Made by a program: the position numbers and the translations under genes. This document shows positions 32,508 to 41,088 of a DNA stretch of 64,000 nt, one piece after another. The DNA comes from Sphingopyxis sp. YF1 (GTDB taxonomy: Bacteria; Pseudomonadota; Alphaproteobacteria; Sphingomonadales; Sphingomonadaceae): the NCBI RefSeq assembly GCF_022701295.1, contig NZ_CP033204.1, forward strand, positions 124,001 through 188,000, read 5' to 3'. Each line of letters begins with the position of its first letter. Within the stretch, counting starts at the first letter, position 1. Under the pieces are notes generated by a model, which made no database searches, had not been told where the DNA came from, and was given only the letters and a program-made list of their open reading frames with translations.

Positions 32508-33095
32508 TCAGGCGCCCGGCGCGATCAGGACCACGATCTGGCCCGAATAGTCGGTCGCGGCGACGAGCAGGTCGGTCGCGGCCGGGGTCGCGAAATTGGT
32601 CGCGGTGATCGTGATGTTGTTGCCGCCGTTGTTGGCGAGGCGGCCGCCGATCGGGGTCGCCGCGAGCGGGGCGTTCAGGCTGCTGTTCGTGAATTCGACG
32701 TCGTTGGTCGAGGTCGTGTCGACGAACACGTGCGCGGTATAGTCGATGCGGTTGGCATAGCCCGTCGTCGGCGTGGTCGCCGAGGTGATCTGGGTCGCGT
32801 CGACCGCGATCGTCGGGGCGGCGCTGGTGCAGACGACGCGGGCTTCGAGGCCGGTGCCGCCGATGCTCGAGAAGCGCGTGGCGAGGTCGGTCGCCAGCGT
32901 GCCGTCAGCCTGGGCGAGTTCGCCGAGCGCCACGGTGGTGCCGAAGGTGCTGCCCGCGCCGGGAACGACGAGGCACTTCGGTGCGACGGTGCCGGTGATG
33001 TTCACCGTACCGGTGGTGGTCTGCGCCGCGGCGGGCGAGGCGATTGCGAACAGCGAAGCCGCTGCGATCGAAAGATAAGCAAGCTTTTTCATCAT
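32508..33095 (-). CDS. Fimbrial subunit-like protein 2, locus 1 (type A)
   Basis: Encodes 195 residues. Signal peptide KKLAYLSIAAASLFAIASPA. TGTVNITGTVAPKCLVVPGA opens the mature domain as in other two-cysteine pilins; the second Cys is in ARVVCTSAAP. Shared strand NRIDYTAHVFVD and final YSGQIVVLIAPG. Best candidate for an abundant structural subunit because of its regular composition and separate spacing (127 bases to the gene upstream), but this is a guess. Confidence 0.78.
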   Translation of the reverse strand: MMKKLAYLSIAAASLFAIASPAAAQTTTGTVNITGTVAPKCLVVPGAGSTFGTTVALGELAQADGTLATDLATRFSSIGGTGLEARVVCTSAAPTIAVDATQITSATTPTTGYANRIDYTAHVFVDTTSTNDVEFTNSSLNAPLAATPIGGRLANNGGNNITITATNFATPAATDLLVAATDYSGQIVVLIAPGA

Positions 33096-33222
33096 CTTCG
33101 TCCTTCATTCTTTGCCAGTTGGCTGGCGATCATTCCCACTTCGGCGAAATAACCGCCGTCCCCCCGGCCAGTGGTCGGTCCGGTCTGCCCCGAGGGTGCG
33201 GCAGGCCGGATTTGCCCTGTCA

Positions 33223-33825
33223 TCAGGGCGAAGCGCTCACCGTCACGGTCAGGGTGTCGGCGTAGTTGCCCGCCACCAGCTGCGCGGGCGCGGCGTAGGG
33301 CGGGGCCGAAACCCTGAGATAGGTTCCGGTCTGGCTGATCGAGTTGGACGCGAGCCGCAGGCCCTGCGTGGTCGACGCCGGCCCGAGGAAGGTGCAGGTC
33401 GATCCGGTGACGAGCGTGGCGACCTGGCAGGTCTGGTTCGCCGTCGTGCTGGACCCGACAAGGTTGAGCGTCACGTCATAGGGGGCGAGCGTCGTGTAGC
33501 CCGTCGGCGCGGAGCCGCCGGTCTTGAGCCCGCCGTTCGTCGATACCACCGCCACCCGCGAGGGGCCGGTGCATTCGAGCGCGAAACTGAAGTCGTGGTT
33601 GAGGCCGATCACGTCGAAATCGGGCTGGTTGTACGTGCCCGAAGGCGCGCTGCCCGCCGCGAAGCCGCAGCGTCCGCCAACCGAGGCGGTCACCGGGATC
33701 GACAGGGTGATCTGGTTCGGGCTGCCTTGACCGACGGCATAGGCGGTCGTCTGGGCCAAGGCCGGTACGACCGGCACGCAGGCCACGCTCAGGGCAAGTG
33801 CCGCAATTTTGGGAAGCACGCGCAT
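33223..33825 (-). CDS. Fimbrial subunit-like protein 1, locus 1 (four-cysteine type)
   Basis: Encodes 200 residues from the ATG at 33825, with GGAGG seven bases upstream. Signal peptide VLPKIAALALSVACVPVVPA. It has four cysteines (GGRCGFAA, ALECTGPS, NQTCQVA, GSTCTFLG) and a central segment (VVSTNGGLKTGGSAPTGYTT) resembling the type-B subunits' SQN-GL region; the final strand is YADTLTVTVSA. First gene of locus 1 and so closest to its promoter. Could be a minor or base subunit. Confidence 0.78.
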   Translation of the reverse strand: MRVLPKIAALALSVACVPVVPALAQTTAYAVGQGSPNQITLSIPVTASVGGRCGFAAGSAPSGTYNQPDFDVIGLNHDFSFALECTGPSRVAVVSTNGGLKTGGSAPTGYTTLAPYDVTLNLVGSSTTANQTCQVATLVTGSTCTFLGPASTTQGLRLASNSISQTGTYLRVSAPPYAAPAQLVAGNYADTLTVTVSASP

Positions 33826-34361
33826 CCCAATTCCTCCCACGATTCTGGTCGAAGACCAGCCGATATCCACGGCGGTGCGGCGGCGCGGGGTGTGTCCCCC
33901 AGCGGAGCCGGCTCACGCCAACTGCAAACCTTGCGACCCGGTTTTTCAGTCATGTTCGCAAAGCGAGTCGTCCCCCCCACGGGAACTATCGGCTTCGGTC
34001 TGCCAGCCCTCCAACCGGCCCAAGAAGTTTCGGACTTTTACAAACGTGAATCAACTTTTTTTAATTTTGGTCCATAAATGGCACATATGGTGCCAAAAGG
34101 GGTATGCCCCCGGCATGCATAAAAATGCCTGATTTCCAACGCTTCACTTCATCGTCCAAATGACTCATTTCATCGCGACACGCTTAAGCTAACTGGTTAA
34201 TTTTAGGGGTTCGCATGGCCGTTTCGCCCGGTCCAAAAGCGACTCGGGAAACGACTCGAAGCCGGCGGGGGGCGAGTCGAATCGAACTTTGGTTCACTTG
34301 GCGTACGCGCTGCCCGCCGGTCGGCGGGGTGCTGCGCCGCATCGCTTCGGGGGCATTGCCC
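33826..34361. other. Control region between fimbrial locus 1 and the crtY-like gene
   Basis: No credible gene. The middle (34030-34200) is markedly AT-rich against the surroundings. It should contain the promoter of locus 1 (leftward) and that of the crtY-like gene (rightward). Landmarks are the palindrome at 34079-34095, a GGCAT...ATGCC pair at 34112-34129, and CTAACTGGTTAATTTTAGG near 34190. Confidence 0.5.
34079..34095. promoter_or_regulatory. TGGCAC-N5-GTGCCA palindrome; sigma-54-like spacing
   Basis: TGGCACATATGGTGCCA has perfect six-base arms. Read on either strand it also matches the sigma-54 -24/-12 layout (GG and GC separated by ten bases, TGGCAC exact, GTGC instead of TTGC). It lies 254 bases before the first gene of fimbrial locus 1 and 267 bases before the crtY-like start. 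It may be a repressor operator instead; no upstream activator gene is in the window. Confidence 0.4.
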
Positions 34362-35294
34362 ATGACCGTTTCGCCCGTTCCCTTGCACGACCTCGCGATC
34401 GTCGGCGGGGGATTGTTCGGCACGCTCCTGGCGCTCGGCCTGCGGCGGCACCGGCCCGACGTCGATTTCGTGCTCGTCGAAGACGGCGCGCGTTTCGGCG
34501 GCTCGTTGCTCGAGGGCGCGGTGGCGCAGGAGGTTCCGGCGGCGCTGGCCGACGTCATCGACCGGGCCACGGTGCGCGTCTGGCCGGGCTGTTTCGTCAA
34601 CTATCCCGGCCGGTCGCAGTTTTTCGGCGACGACATCCTGCTGGTCGACCCGCGCCAGCTCCACATCGAGGTGATCGATCATCCGCTTGCGTCGCGCTGC
34701 CGCGCCGGCGTGCGGATCCGCGCTATCGACGGCGGCCGCATTTTCCACGACGGCGGTGACATTCGCGCCCGGCTGATCGTCGATGCCAGCGACGCCCGCA
34801 TCCAGTCGCAACTCGGGATCGAACGGATCACGCGATACCGCGACTTCAGCCTTGCCCACGACCTCGAACTGCCGATCCTCGCCGACATGAGCGCGACCGC
34901 GGGCGACTGGAGCTTCCTGCAACTCTATCCGGTCGACGGCGAACGCATGGTGGTCGAACATTTTCGTCCGCGCGCGCCGGCGCCCGGCGCGGCATCGGCG
35001 GTGGACGGGGCGGCGCCGGGCGGCGGTGCGCTGGTGTCGCTGGCGACGCCGGGGCCCGCGGGCACGGTTTTGCCCGGGCCATCGGTCGTGGCGGCGCATT
35101 TTCCGTCGCTGTTGCAGGCGGCGGCGGAGGTGGCGGCGGGTTTCGCCGCGCTCGACCTCGACGAGGCCGGCGTCCGGTCCTTCTTTGCCGAACGCATGGC
35201 CCAGGGGCGCGACCGGTCGCGGCGCATGTTCGAACTTGTGGCGCTCTGCCGGGCCGGCCGGCAGCGGGGCGGGGACGGAGCGCGTTCAATCTGA
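34362..35294 (+). CDS. Degenerate lycopene beta-cyclase (CrtY)-like protein
   Basis: Encodes 310 residues against about 380-390 for CrtY. The N-terminal FAD/NAD-binding start is kept (HDLAIVGGGLFGTLLALGLRRH) and LARLIVDASDAR, LPILADMSATAGD and LYPVDGERMVVEHFRP align with CrtY's DARG, MDATV and LPF..DRxFVEDTYYS blocks. The typical NHLWSFF block after the dinucleotide fold is missing, about 40 residues in the middle are replaced by a short Ala/Pro/Gly-rich stretch, HPTTGYS reads AHFPSLLQ, and the C-terminal arm is cut. Probably an inactive or re-purposed paralog. Whether a true crtY exists elsewhere is unknown from here. Confidence 0.7.
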   Translation: MTVSPVPLHDLAIVGGGLFGTLLALGLRRHRPDVDFVLVEDGARFGGSLLEGAVAQEVPAALADVIDRATVRVWPGCFVNYPGRSQFFGDDILLVDPRQLHIEVIDHPLASRCRAGVRIRAIDGGRIFHDGGDIRARLIVDASDARIQSQLGIERITRYRDFSLAHDLELPILADMSATAGDWSFLQLYPVDGERMVVEHFRPRAPAPGAASAVDGAAPGGGALVSLATPGPAGTVLPGPSVVAAHFPSLLQAAAEVAAGFAALDLDEAGVRSFFAERMAQGRDRSRRMFELVALCRAGRQRGGDGARSI

Positions 35295-35761
35295 CCCGTT
35301 CGCCCCGCAGCCGTCGAAGGGGCGGTCTTTCTCTGGACGTCGGAAAAGGAGGCGACCGGGCGTCAGTGCGCCGAGTCCCGCCGTCCTTTCGCGGCGAAAT
35401 CCGCCGTGCCGCGCGAGTCTGCGGCGGCGCAATCGACGGCGGTTCGTGCGCTTCCGCCCTGTCCGAACATTGCTTCCATTTTGGCAGTAACTTTCGCAAT
35501 CGATTGAAAAATTTGCGCGAAACTTGTTTTTGTGGACTCAAAACCATCTTGAGTCGGCAGTTTTCCATTATATTTCATATGTATGCAAGTTAACCCATTC
35601 ATATATCGAAAATATCGATTCAAGTCACTTGCAAATAAAGACGGCAAGTTTAGCTTTGTTCATGGAATCGTTTCTGGTTTTTTAACCTATCTATCTTAAA
35701 AATTTCAGTCTCGATGAAAAGGTAATCCCGTGTGGATTTCCTCTATTGGGAGCTGGAAAAA
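35295..35761. other. AT-rich leader region before fimbrial locus 2
   Basis: No credible gene; a minus-strand frame at 35363-35647 lacks an ATG and a ribosome site. From about 35500 the composition drops sharply to AT-rich. Seen: a perfect GACTCAA-N7-TTGAGTC dyad (35535-35555), a GCAAGTT direct repeat at 35585-35591 and 35644-35650, the second also pairing with ACTTGC at 35627-35632, and ATATCGAAAATATCG near 35602. Likely promoter and leader of locus 2. Confidence 0.5.
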
Positions 35762-36307
35762 ATGAACATCAAAACTTATTGTTCGTCGGCGGCTTTGCCA
35801 ATATTGCTACTGTGCTCGGTTCCGGCCCATGCCGACATCACGGGAACAGTCGATGCAACAATAACGCTCGAGGCGGGCTGCATCGTCAACGGACAGAGCT
35901 TTGACGACGGGGCCACCGGTGCCGATTTCGGGACCGTCGATTTCGGTACGCAGAACTCGCTGTTCACACAGGTCGACGGACAGGTATTGAACGGCGGCGC
36001 CGGCTTCACAGTCCAGTGCAGCAACGGCATCTCGCCGGTGCTCAGCTTCAACGCGGGGCAGAATGACGGCGCCGGCGCCGGTGTCGGCCTGCACGCCATG
36101 GCGCACCAGACCGAGGCCGGGCATTTCGTCACCTATAATCTCTATTCGGACTCGGGACGCACGGCGATCATCCCCGTCGGCGGCGACATCGCCCTCGCGG
36201 GCGGCGGCAGCCAGCAGACCGTGAATGTCTATGCCCGCGCCTTCGGCGAAGCGGGACTCACGCCCGGCGTCTATTCGGACGTCGTCACGGTGGTCCTCGA
36301 GCTCTAG
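35762..36307 (+). CDS. Spore coat U domain pilin, locus 2
   Basis: Encodes 181 residues from the ATG at 35762; a GTG ten codons upstream is a weaker option. Signal peptide YCSSAALPILLLCSVPAHA. SCPU-type domain: TGTVDATITLEAGCIVNG, DFGTVDFGTQNSLFTQVDG, FTVQCSNGISPVLSFNAG, FVTYNLYSDSGRT, and the final PGVYSDVVTVVLEL, all familiar from Csu-type major pilins. First gene of locus 2, corresponding in position to CsuA/B, probably the main structural subunit. Confidence 0.88.
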   Translation: MNIKTYCSSAALPILLLCSVPAHADITGTVDATITLEAGCIVNGQSFDDGATGADFGTVDFGTQNSLFTQVDGQVLNGGAGFTVQCSNGISPVLSFNAGQNDGAGAGVGLHAMAHQTEAGHFVTYNLYSDSGRTAIIPVGGDIALAGGGSQQTVNVYARAFGEAGLTPGVYSDVVTVVLEL

Positions 36308-36334
36308 AAGCCTGGCGTCGGGGGGACCGCGGCC

Positions 36335-36895
36335 ATGACCCGCCCGCTCCTTGCGGCAGCCCGGACCGCCCTGATCGCCCCTGTCGCGGTCCTCGCGGGC
36401 GGAGGCTATGGCCTTTTTCCCGCGCGGGCCGAGACGACCGCTCAGTTCGAAGTGTCGGCGACGATCGCCCCGGGCTGCCTGGTCGACGGGGTCGGCGGCA
36501 GCGGCCAGGCCGGTACCATCGGCACGCTCGATTTTGGGACCGATTCGACCTTCTCGACCGCGACGCACACCGCCACGACGACCGCGTCGCAGGGAATCCG
36601 GCTTCGCTGCACCCCGGGGGTCAATCTGATGATGGCCGTCGACGGCGGCGGCCATGCCGGGGCCGGCGTCCGCCACCTGCAAAGGGGCGGCGATACCGCG
36701 GCACGGATCGCCTACAGCCTGTGCCGCGACGCTGCCTGCAACCAGCCGCTCGCGATCGGCGGTTCGGCCGCCATCGCCGTCACGGGGGCGAACAGCGAGG
36801 ACGTGCTGTTGCCGCTCTTCGCATCGCTGACCCTGCCCGGTGCGCTGCAGCCCGGCACCTACACCGACACGCTCACGGTCACGCTGACATGGTGA
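36335..36895 (+). CDS. Spore coat U domain pilin, second subunit, locus 2
   Basis: Encodes 186 residues. Signal peptide (AARTALIAPVAVLAGGGYG). SCPU pattern: VSATIAPGCLVDGVG, GTLDFGTDSTFSTATHT, IRLRCTPGVNLMMAVDGG, RIAYSLCRDAACNQPL with an extra Cys pair, and final PGTYTDTLTVTLTW. Related to but clearly diverged from the first pilin. Minor or adaptor subunit by position. Ends 25 bases before the chaperone ATG. Confidence 0.86.
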   Translation: MTRPLLAAARTALIAPVAVLAGGGYGLFPARAETTAQFEVSATIAPGCLVDGVGGSGQAGTIGTLDFGTDSTFSTATHTATTTASQGIRLRCTPGVNLMMAVDGGGHAGAGVRHLQRGGDTAARIAYSLCRDAACNQPLAIGGSAAIAVTGANSEDVLLPLFASLTLPGALQPGTYTDTLTVTLTW

Positions 36896-36920
36896 TGCGC
36901 GCTCCCCTTTGGACAAGCCG

Positions 36921-37688
36921 ATGAAACTGCGTCTTCGCCCGCTCTTCCTGTCGCTCGCTGCGCCGCTTCTGCTGGCGGTGCCCGGCCCCGCTGCGGCGCA
37001 GCAGCCTGGGTCGCTCCTGATCTGGCCGGTCAATCCGGTGATCGAGGGCGATGCGCGAGCCGCCGCGCTCTGGCTCGAAAATCCGGGCAAGGCGCCCATC
37101 ACCCTGCAGGTGCGCATCTACGCCTGGGCGCAGGAGGATGGCCGCAACCTCTACGCCGAACAGGGCGATATAGTCGGAACGCCGCCGATCGTCAGCATCG
37201 AACCGGGACAGCGGCAACTGGTGCGGGTGACGCGCACGACGCCCCCGCCCGCCGCCGCCGAAAAGCCCTATCGCATCGTGGTCGACGAAATCCCGGTGGC
37301 GCAGGGCCCCGCGGCGCCCGGCGCATCGGTCAGCTTTCGCATGCGCTATTCGCTGCCGCTCTTCACCTACGCCGCGGGCGCGGGCGCGGCCGGCAAGGCC
37401 AGGACGCCCGCACCCGCACCCGCGCCGCAGATCGCCTGGCGCCTGGGGAGCGACGCCGACGGACGCTATCTGGAGATCCGCAATCGCGGGACCGGGCATG
37501 CGCGGCTGACCGAAGTCGATTTTTCCGGTGGTGCGAAGCGGTCGTCCGTCGCGCAGGGGCTGCTTGGCTATGTCCTTCCCGGCGCCGCGATGCGCTGGCC
37601 GCTGGCGGATGACGTCGGGACGACCGGCGATCTGGTGGCGACGGTCAACGGCAAGCCCGGCGTCGTCATCGATCGCTGGCAGGACTAG
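36921..37688 (+). CDS. Periplasmic fimbrial chaperone, locus 2
   Basis: Encodes 255 residues from the ATG at 36921 (TTG four codons upstream is an alternative). Signal peptide RPLFLSLAAPLLLAVPGPAA. Chaperone domains: LLIWPVNPVIEGDARAAALW, APITLQVRIYAWAQEDGRN, SIEPGQRQLVRVTRT, PYRIVVDEIPVAQGP with the subunit-binding strand, and a C-terminal domain with an Ala/Pro-rich hinge (KARTPAPAPAPQIAWRL). Csu-type (archaic) chaperone features, unlike the locus-1 chaperone. Six bases separate it from the usher start. Confidence 0.92.
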   Translation: MKLRLRPLFLSLAAPLLLAVPGPAAAQQPGSLLIWPVNPVIEGDARAAALWLENPGKAPITLQVRIYAWAQEDGRNLYAEQGDIVGTPPIVSIEPGQRQLVRVTRTTPPPAAAEKPYRIVVDEIPVAQGPAAPGASVSFRMRYSLPLFTYAAGAGAAGKARTPAPAPAPQIAWRLGSDADGRYLEIRNRGTGHARLTEVDFSGGAKRSSVAQGLLGYVLPGAAMRWPLADDVGTTGDLVATVNGKPGVVIDRWQD

Positions 37689-37694
37689 TGGCGC

Positions 37695-40061
37695 GTGGCC
37701 GGCCCGCTCCATCCGCCGGCGCGTGCGCGATGGGCCTTGACGGTCACGGCGGCGCTCGCCGTCCCGCTTCTGGCGCCGGCTCTCGCCCATGCGGCCGATG
37801 CCGCCGGGGGGCGCGGCGACGGCTATGGCGACCTGCCGCCGCCGCCGCAGAGCATCGACACGGCGGCCGATCAGCAGCTCGAGCTTGAACTGTTCGTCAA
37901 CGGCATGCGCAGCGGCATCGTCGCCCGTGCGGTGAAGCAGGGCGGTCGCTTTCGCCTGCGCACCGACGACCTGCGCTCGGCCGGCCTGCGGCTTTCGGCG
38001 GCGGGCGAAACGCTTTTCCTCGACAGCCTCGACGGGGTGCGCGCCGACTATGACCAGCCGCGCCAGCAGCTTCACCTGACGGTGTCGCCCGAATATCTTC
38101 CCGCGCAGCGCGTCGGCGGCGACAAGCGCGAATTCACCCCCGCGCGCTATGATCTCGGCGCGCTGCTCAACTATGACGTCTATGTCAGCGGCGGCGGCAA
38201 GGCGCCGACGCAGGCGTCGCTGTGGCACGAAGCCCGCGTCTTCGGCCCCGCGGGCATCGTCTCGACGACCGGCGCGCTGCGCTCGGGCCGTGCGAAAAGC
38301 TATGTCCGTTTCGACACCTACTGGCGCTGGTCCGACGAACGCAGCATGACCACGGTCGAGGCGGGCGACGTCATCACGCGCAGCCTGCCGTGGGCGCCCG
38401 CGGTCCGCCTCGGCGGGCTCCAGGTCTCGCGCGACTTTTCGGTGCGACCCGATGTCGTCACCTATCCGCTTCCCGAATTCGCGGGCAGCGCGACCTTGCC
38501 GTCGACCGTCGAACTCGTCGTCCACGGCCAGCGGATCGCGGGCGCCGAGGTGCGGCCGGGGCCCTTCGCGCTCGATACGCTGCCGCCGGTCAACGGCTAT
38601 GGCGAGGCCAATCTGATCGTCACCGACATGCACGGGCGCAGCGTCGCGACGACGATGCCCTTCTATGTCTCGAGCGCGCTCCTCCGCCCCGGGCTGACCG
38701 ACTATGCGGTCGCCTTCGGTGCGCTGCGCGACAATTACGGCATCCGCAATTTCGACTATGACGGCTTCGCCGGCAGCGCGTCGGCGCGCCACGGCGTGAC
38801 CGACGCGCTGACGCTCGAGGTCCGCGCCGAAGTCGCCGACGACATGCGCCTCGCGGGCGGCGGCGGGGTCGTCCGGCTGGGCAATTTCGGCGTCGTCAGC
38901 GCCTCGTACAGCCGCAGCTTTCGCGACGGCCCCGATGGCGGCGAATGGGCCCTCGGCTATGACTATCAGACGCGCGGGCTGTCGATCGGGGTGCGGCACA
39001 GCCGGCGCGACGGCGACTATATGGACCTCGGCCTGCTCGGCCGCGGCGACCGCAGCGGCTGGCAGCGGCTGACCACGGCGACCGCCAGCCTGTCGCTCGG
39101 CGACGCGGGCACGCTCGGCATCGGCTATTTCGACATCCGGCACGAGGGCGGGCGCGACGCGCGGCTTGCGAATATCGCGTGGGCGCTGCCATTGTGGGGC
39201 GAAAGCCGCCTGCATGCGTCGCTGGCGCGCGAATTTCGCGAAAGAAGCTGGTCGGGGGCGCTGACCTTCAGCGTCGCGCTCGGCGACGGCACCTTCGGCG
39301 CGGGCGTCGCGCAGGGGCCGGGCGGGCGCACCGGGCTGCGCGCCGATTTTTCGCAGGCGGCCCCGGTCGAGGGCGGTTTCGGGTGGAATGCGAGCGTCGC
39401 GAGCGACGACGGCGCCAGCCCCTACTGGCGCGGCGACATGACCTGGCGGATGCAGCCGGTCCAGCTGCGCGCGGGCGCCTATGGCAGCAATGTCGTCACC
39501 GGCTGGTTCGGCGTCACCGGCGCCCTCGTCTTCATGGACGACGCCGTCTTTGCCGCCAATCGTGTTTCGGACGCCTTTGCCGTCGTCAGTACCAACGGAG
39601 AGCCGGGTATCCCGGTGCGGTATGAAAATCAGCTGATCGGCACGACCAATGAGCAGGGCCGACTATTGGTACCCTCGGCGAGCGCCTATTATGCCGCGCG
39701 CTACGATATCGACACGCTGTCGCTCCCCGCAAGCGTCAAGGCTCCGGTCGTCAGCCAGCGCGTCGCCATCGCCGCCGGCAGCGGGCATGTCATCCAATTC
39801 CCGGTCGAACATATGACAGCCGCGCGTGCGACGGTCCGGAGCGCCTCCGGCGAGCCGCTGCCTGCCGGTGCGGTCGCGACCATCAATGGTACGACCTCCA
39901 CCTATATCGGCTGGGACGGGTTGCTCTTCATCGAGCGCGTGGGGACCGACAATCGCCTCGATGTTGCGCTTCCCGATGGCGGGGCCTGCCATGCGGATTT
40001 TGCTGCCGATGCCAGGGGCGACGACATCATCGAACTGGGGGATCTGACATGCCGACCCTGA
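37695..40061 (+). CDS. Fimbrial outer-membrane usher, locus 2
   Basis: Encodes 788 residues from a GTG at 37695 (no good ATG). Signal peptide TAALAVPLLAPALAHAADA. Usher marks: LELELFVNGMRSGIVARAV, RTDDLRSAGLRLSAAGETLF, YDLGALLNYDVYVSGG, ARVFGPAGIVSTTGALRSG, the barrel, then VSTNGEPGIPVRYENQLIGT and VATINGTTSTYIGWDGLLFI and the terminal cysteine pair (ACHADFA, LTCRP). Archaic-type usher that should serve the SCPU pilins. Its end overlaps the adhesin start by 13 bases. Confidence 0.95.
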   Translation: MAGPLHPPARARWALTVTAALAVPLLAPALAHAADAAGGRGDGYGDLPPPPQSIDTAADQQLELELFVNGMRSGIVARAVKQGGRFRLRTDDLRSAGLRLSAAGETLFLDSLDGVRADYDQPRQQLHLTVSPEYLPAQRVGGDKREFTPARYDLGALLNYDVYVSGGGKAPTQASLWHEARVFGPAGIVSTTGALRSGRAKSYVRFDTYWRWSDERSMTTVEAGDVITRSLPWAPAVRLGGLQVSRDFSVRPDVVTYPLPEFAGSATLPSTVELVVHGQRIAGAEVRPGPFALDTLPPVNGYGEANLIVTDMHGRSVATTMPFYVSSALLRPGLTDYAVAFGALRDNYGIRNFDYDGFAGSASARHGVTDALTLEVRAEVADDMRLAGGGGVVRLGNFGVVSASYSRSFRDGPDGGEWALGYDYQTRGLSIGVRHSRRDGDYMDLGLLGRGDRSGWQRLTTATASLSLGDAGTLGIGYFDIRHEGGRDARLANIAWALPLWGESRLHASLAREFRERSWSGALTFSVALGDGTFGAGVAQGPGGRTGLRADFSQAAPVEGGFGWNASVASDDGASPYWRGDMTWRMQPVQLRAGAYGSNVVTGWFGVTGALVFMDDAVFAANRVSDAFAVVSTNGEPGIPVRYENQLIGTTNEQGRLLVPSASAYYAARYDIDTLSLPASVKAPVVSQRVAIAAGSGHVIQFPVEHMTAARATVRSASGEPLPAGAVATINGTTSTYIGWDGLLFIERVGTDNRLDVALPDGGACHADFAADARGDDIIELGDLTCRP

Positions 40062-41044
40062 CGCGCGCCGTTTGCAGCCTGTCCGTGCTGGCCGCCGCGG
40101 CGCTGATGCCCCGCGAGGCCGCTGCCTGCACGACGGCGACGCAGAGCACCAGCCTCGGCAGTGTCAGCTCCTATACGGTCGGCACGACGCCGCAGCAGGG
40201 AAGCGGTTCGGCGGGGCTTCAGTGTGACATCCTTCTTGCTGCCCTCACCGCTCATTATGTCGGGCTACGCGTCGACGCGTCGAGTTTTCAGCTGAGTGGG
40301 CCGACCGGCCAGACGATTGCCTATACGGCGTCGCTGACACCCAACGGCGCGGCGCTGACCGTGGGCAATTTCGAGAACCTGTCCTCGATCAGCCTTGTCA
40401 GCCTCTTTTCCGGCACGAGCAACAGCATTCCCGTCTATTTCCGCACCGCGGCCACACCCGGACTGCGCGCGGGTACCTATTCGGGTTTCCTCGATCTGCG
40501 CTGGTATTATTCGGTCTGTTCGCTGGGCGCCGTCGCGTGCCTTGCCTATTCGAACAGCCCCGGGCTGGTTCGCCCGCTGATCGGGCCGCCGACGAACTGG
40601 GGTAGCGGCGTTGCGGTCCGGGTCAATGTCGAACTGGTTGTCGCGAACGACTGCATCATCACTGCACCCAATGCGGGGTTCGGGACTGCGCCGCTGGTGG
40701 GCAGCTTCAACCCGATCACGCGCACGATCCTGATCCGTTGCAGTACCGGTGCGGCCTATTCCGTCGGCCTTGGCGATGGCAATAACGCCGTCGGTGGCAC
40801 GCGGCGCATGCGCAGCGGCAGCAATTATCTGAGCTATGAAATCTACAAGACGGCGAGTTCGCCCGACCGGTGGGGCGCGGTCGGCAGCGCACGGCGCGGC
40901 AGCGAGACCGCCGACACCAACGCGGGTGTCTATGATTCGGTCACCACGCAGGGGTTCGACTATCGTGCGGCCGTCCTTTCCGGGCAGGCGACGCCGCCGG
41001 CCGGAACCTACACCGATACGATCCTCGTCGACGTGGCCTTTTGA
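40049..41044 (+). CDS. Two-domain SCPU tip adhesin, locus 2
   Basis: Encodes 331 residues. Signal peptide LTRAVCSLSVLAAAALMPRE. N-terminal adhesin-type domain (about 25-195) with several cysteines, then a SCPU pilin domain: VNVELVVANDCIITAPNAGF, ITRTILIRCSTGAAYSVGLG, GGTRRMRSGSNYLSYEIYKT and the final PAGTYTDTILVDVAF. This corresponds to CsuE. The N-terminal domain would present the binding tip, hydrophobic in Csu. Overlaps the usher, so co-translated; terminator 45 bases downstream. Confidence 0.9.
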   Translation: MPTLTRAVCSLSVLAAAALMPREAAACTTATQSTSLGSVSSYTVGTTPQQGSGSAGLQCDILLAALTAHYVGLRVDASSFQLSGPTGQTIAYTASLTPNGAALTVGNFENLSSISLVSLFSGTSNSIPVYFRTAATPGLRAGTYSGFLDLRWYYSVCSLGAVACLAYSNSPGLVRPLIGPPTNWGSGVAVRVNVELVVANDCIITAPNAGFGTAPLVGSFNPITRTILIRCSTGAAYSVGLGDGNNAVGGTRRMRSGSNYLSYEIYKTASSPDRWGAVGSARRGSETADTNAGVYDSVTTQGFDYRAAVLSGQATPPAGTYTDTILVDVAF

Positions 41045-41088
41045 CCTCCACCTGTCGGTGCCCGGTCGCGCCGCGACCGGACAAAAGA

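Noticed and set aside
35363..35647. 94-codon minus-strand frame in the AT-rich leader
   Set aside because: Starts at TTG without a ribosome site and its composition shifts abruptly with the DNA.
36879..39215. 778-codon frame opposite fimbrial locus 2
   Set aside because: Shadow of chaperone and usher genes.
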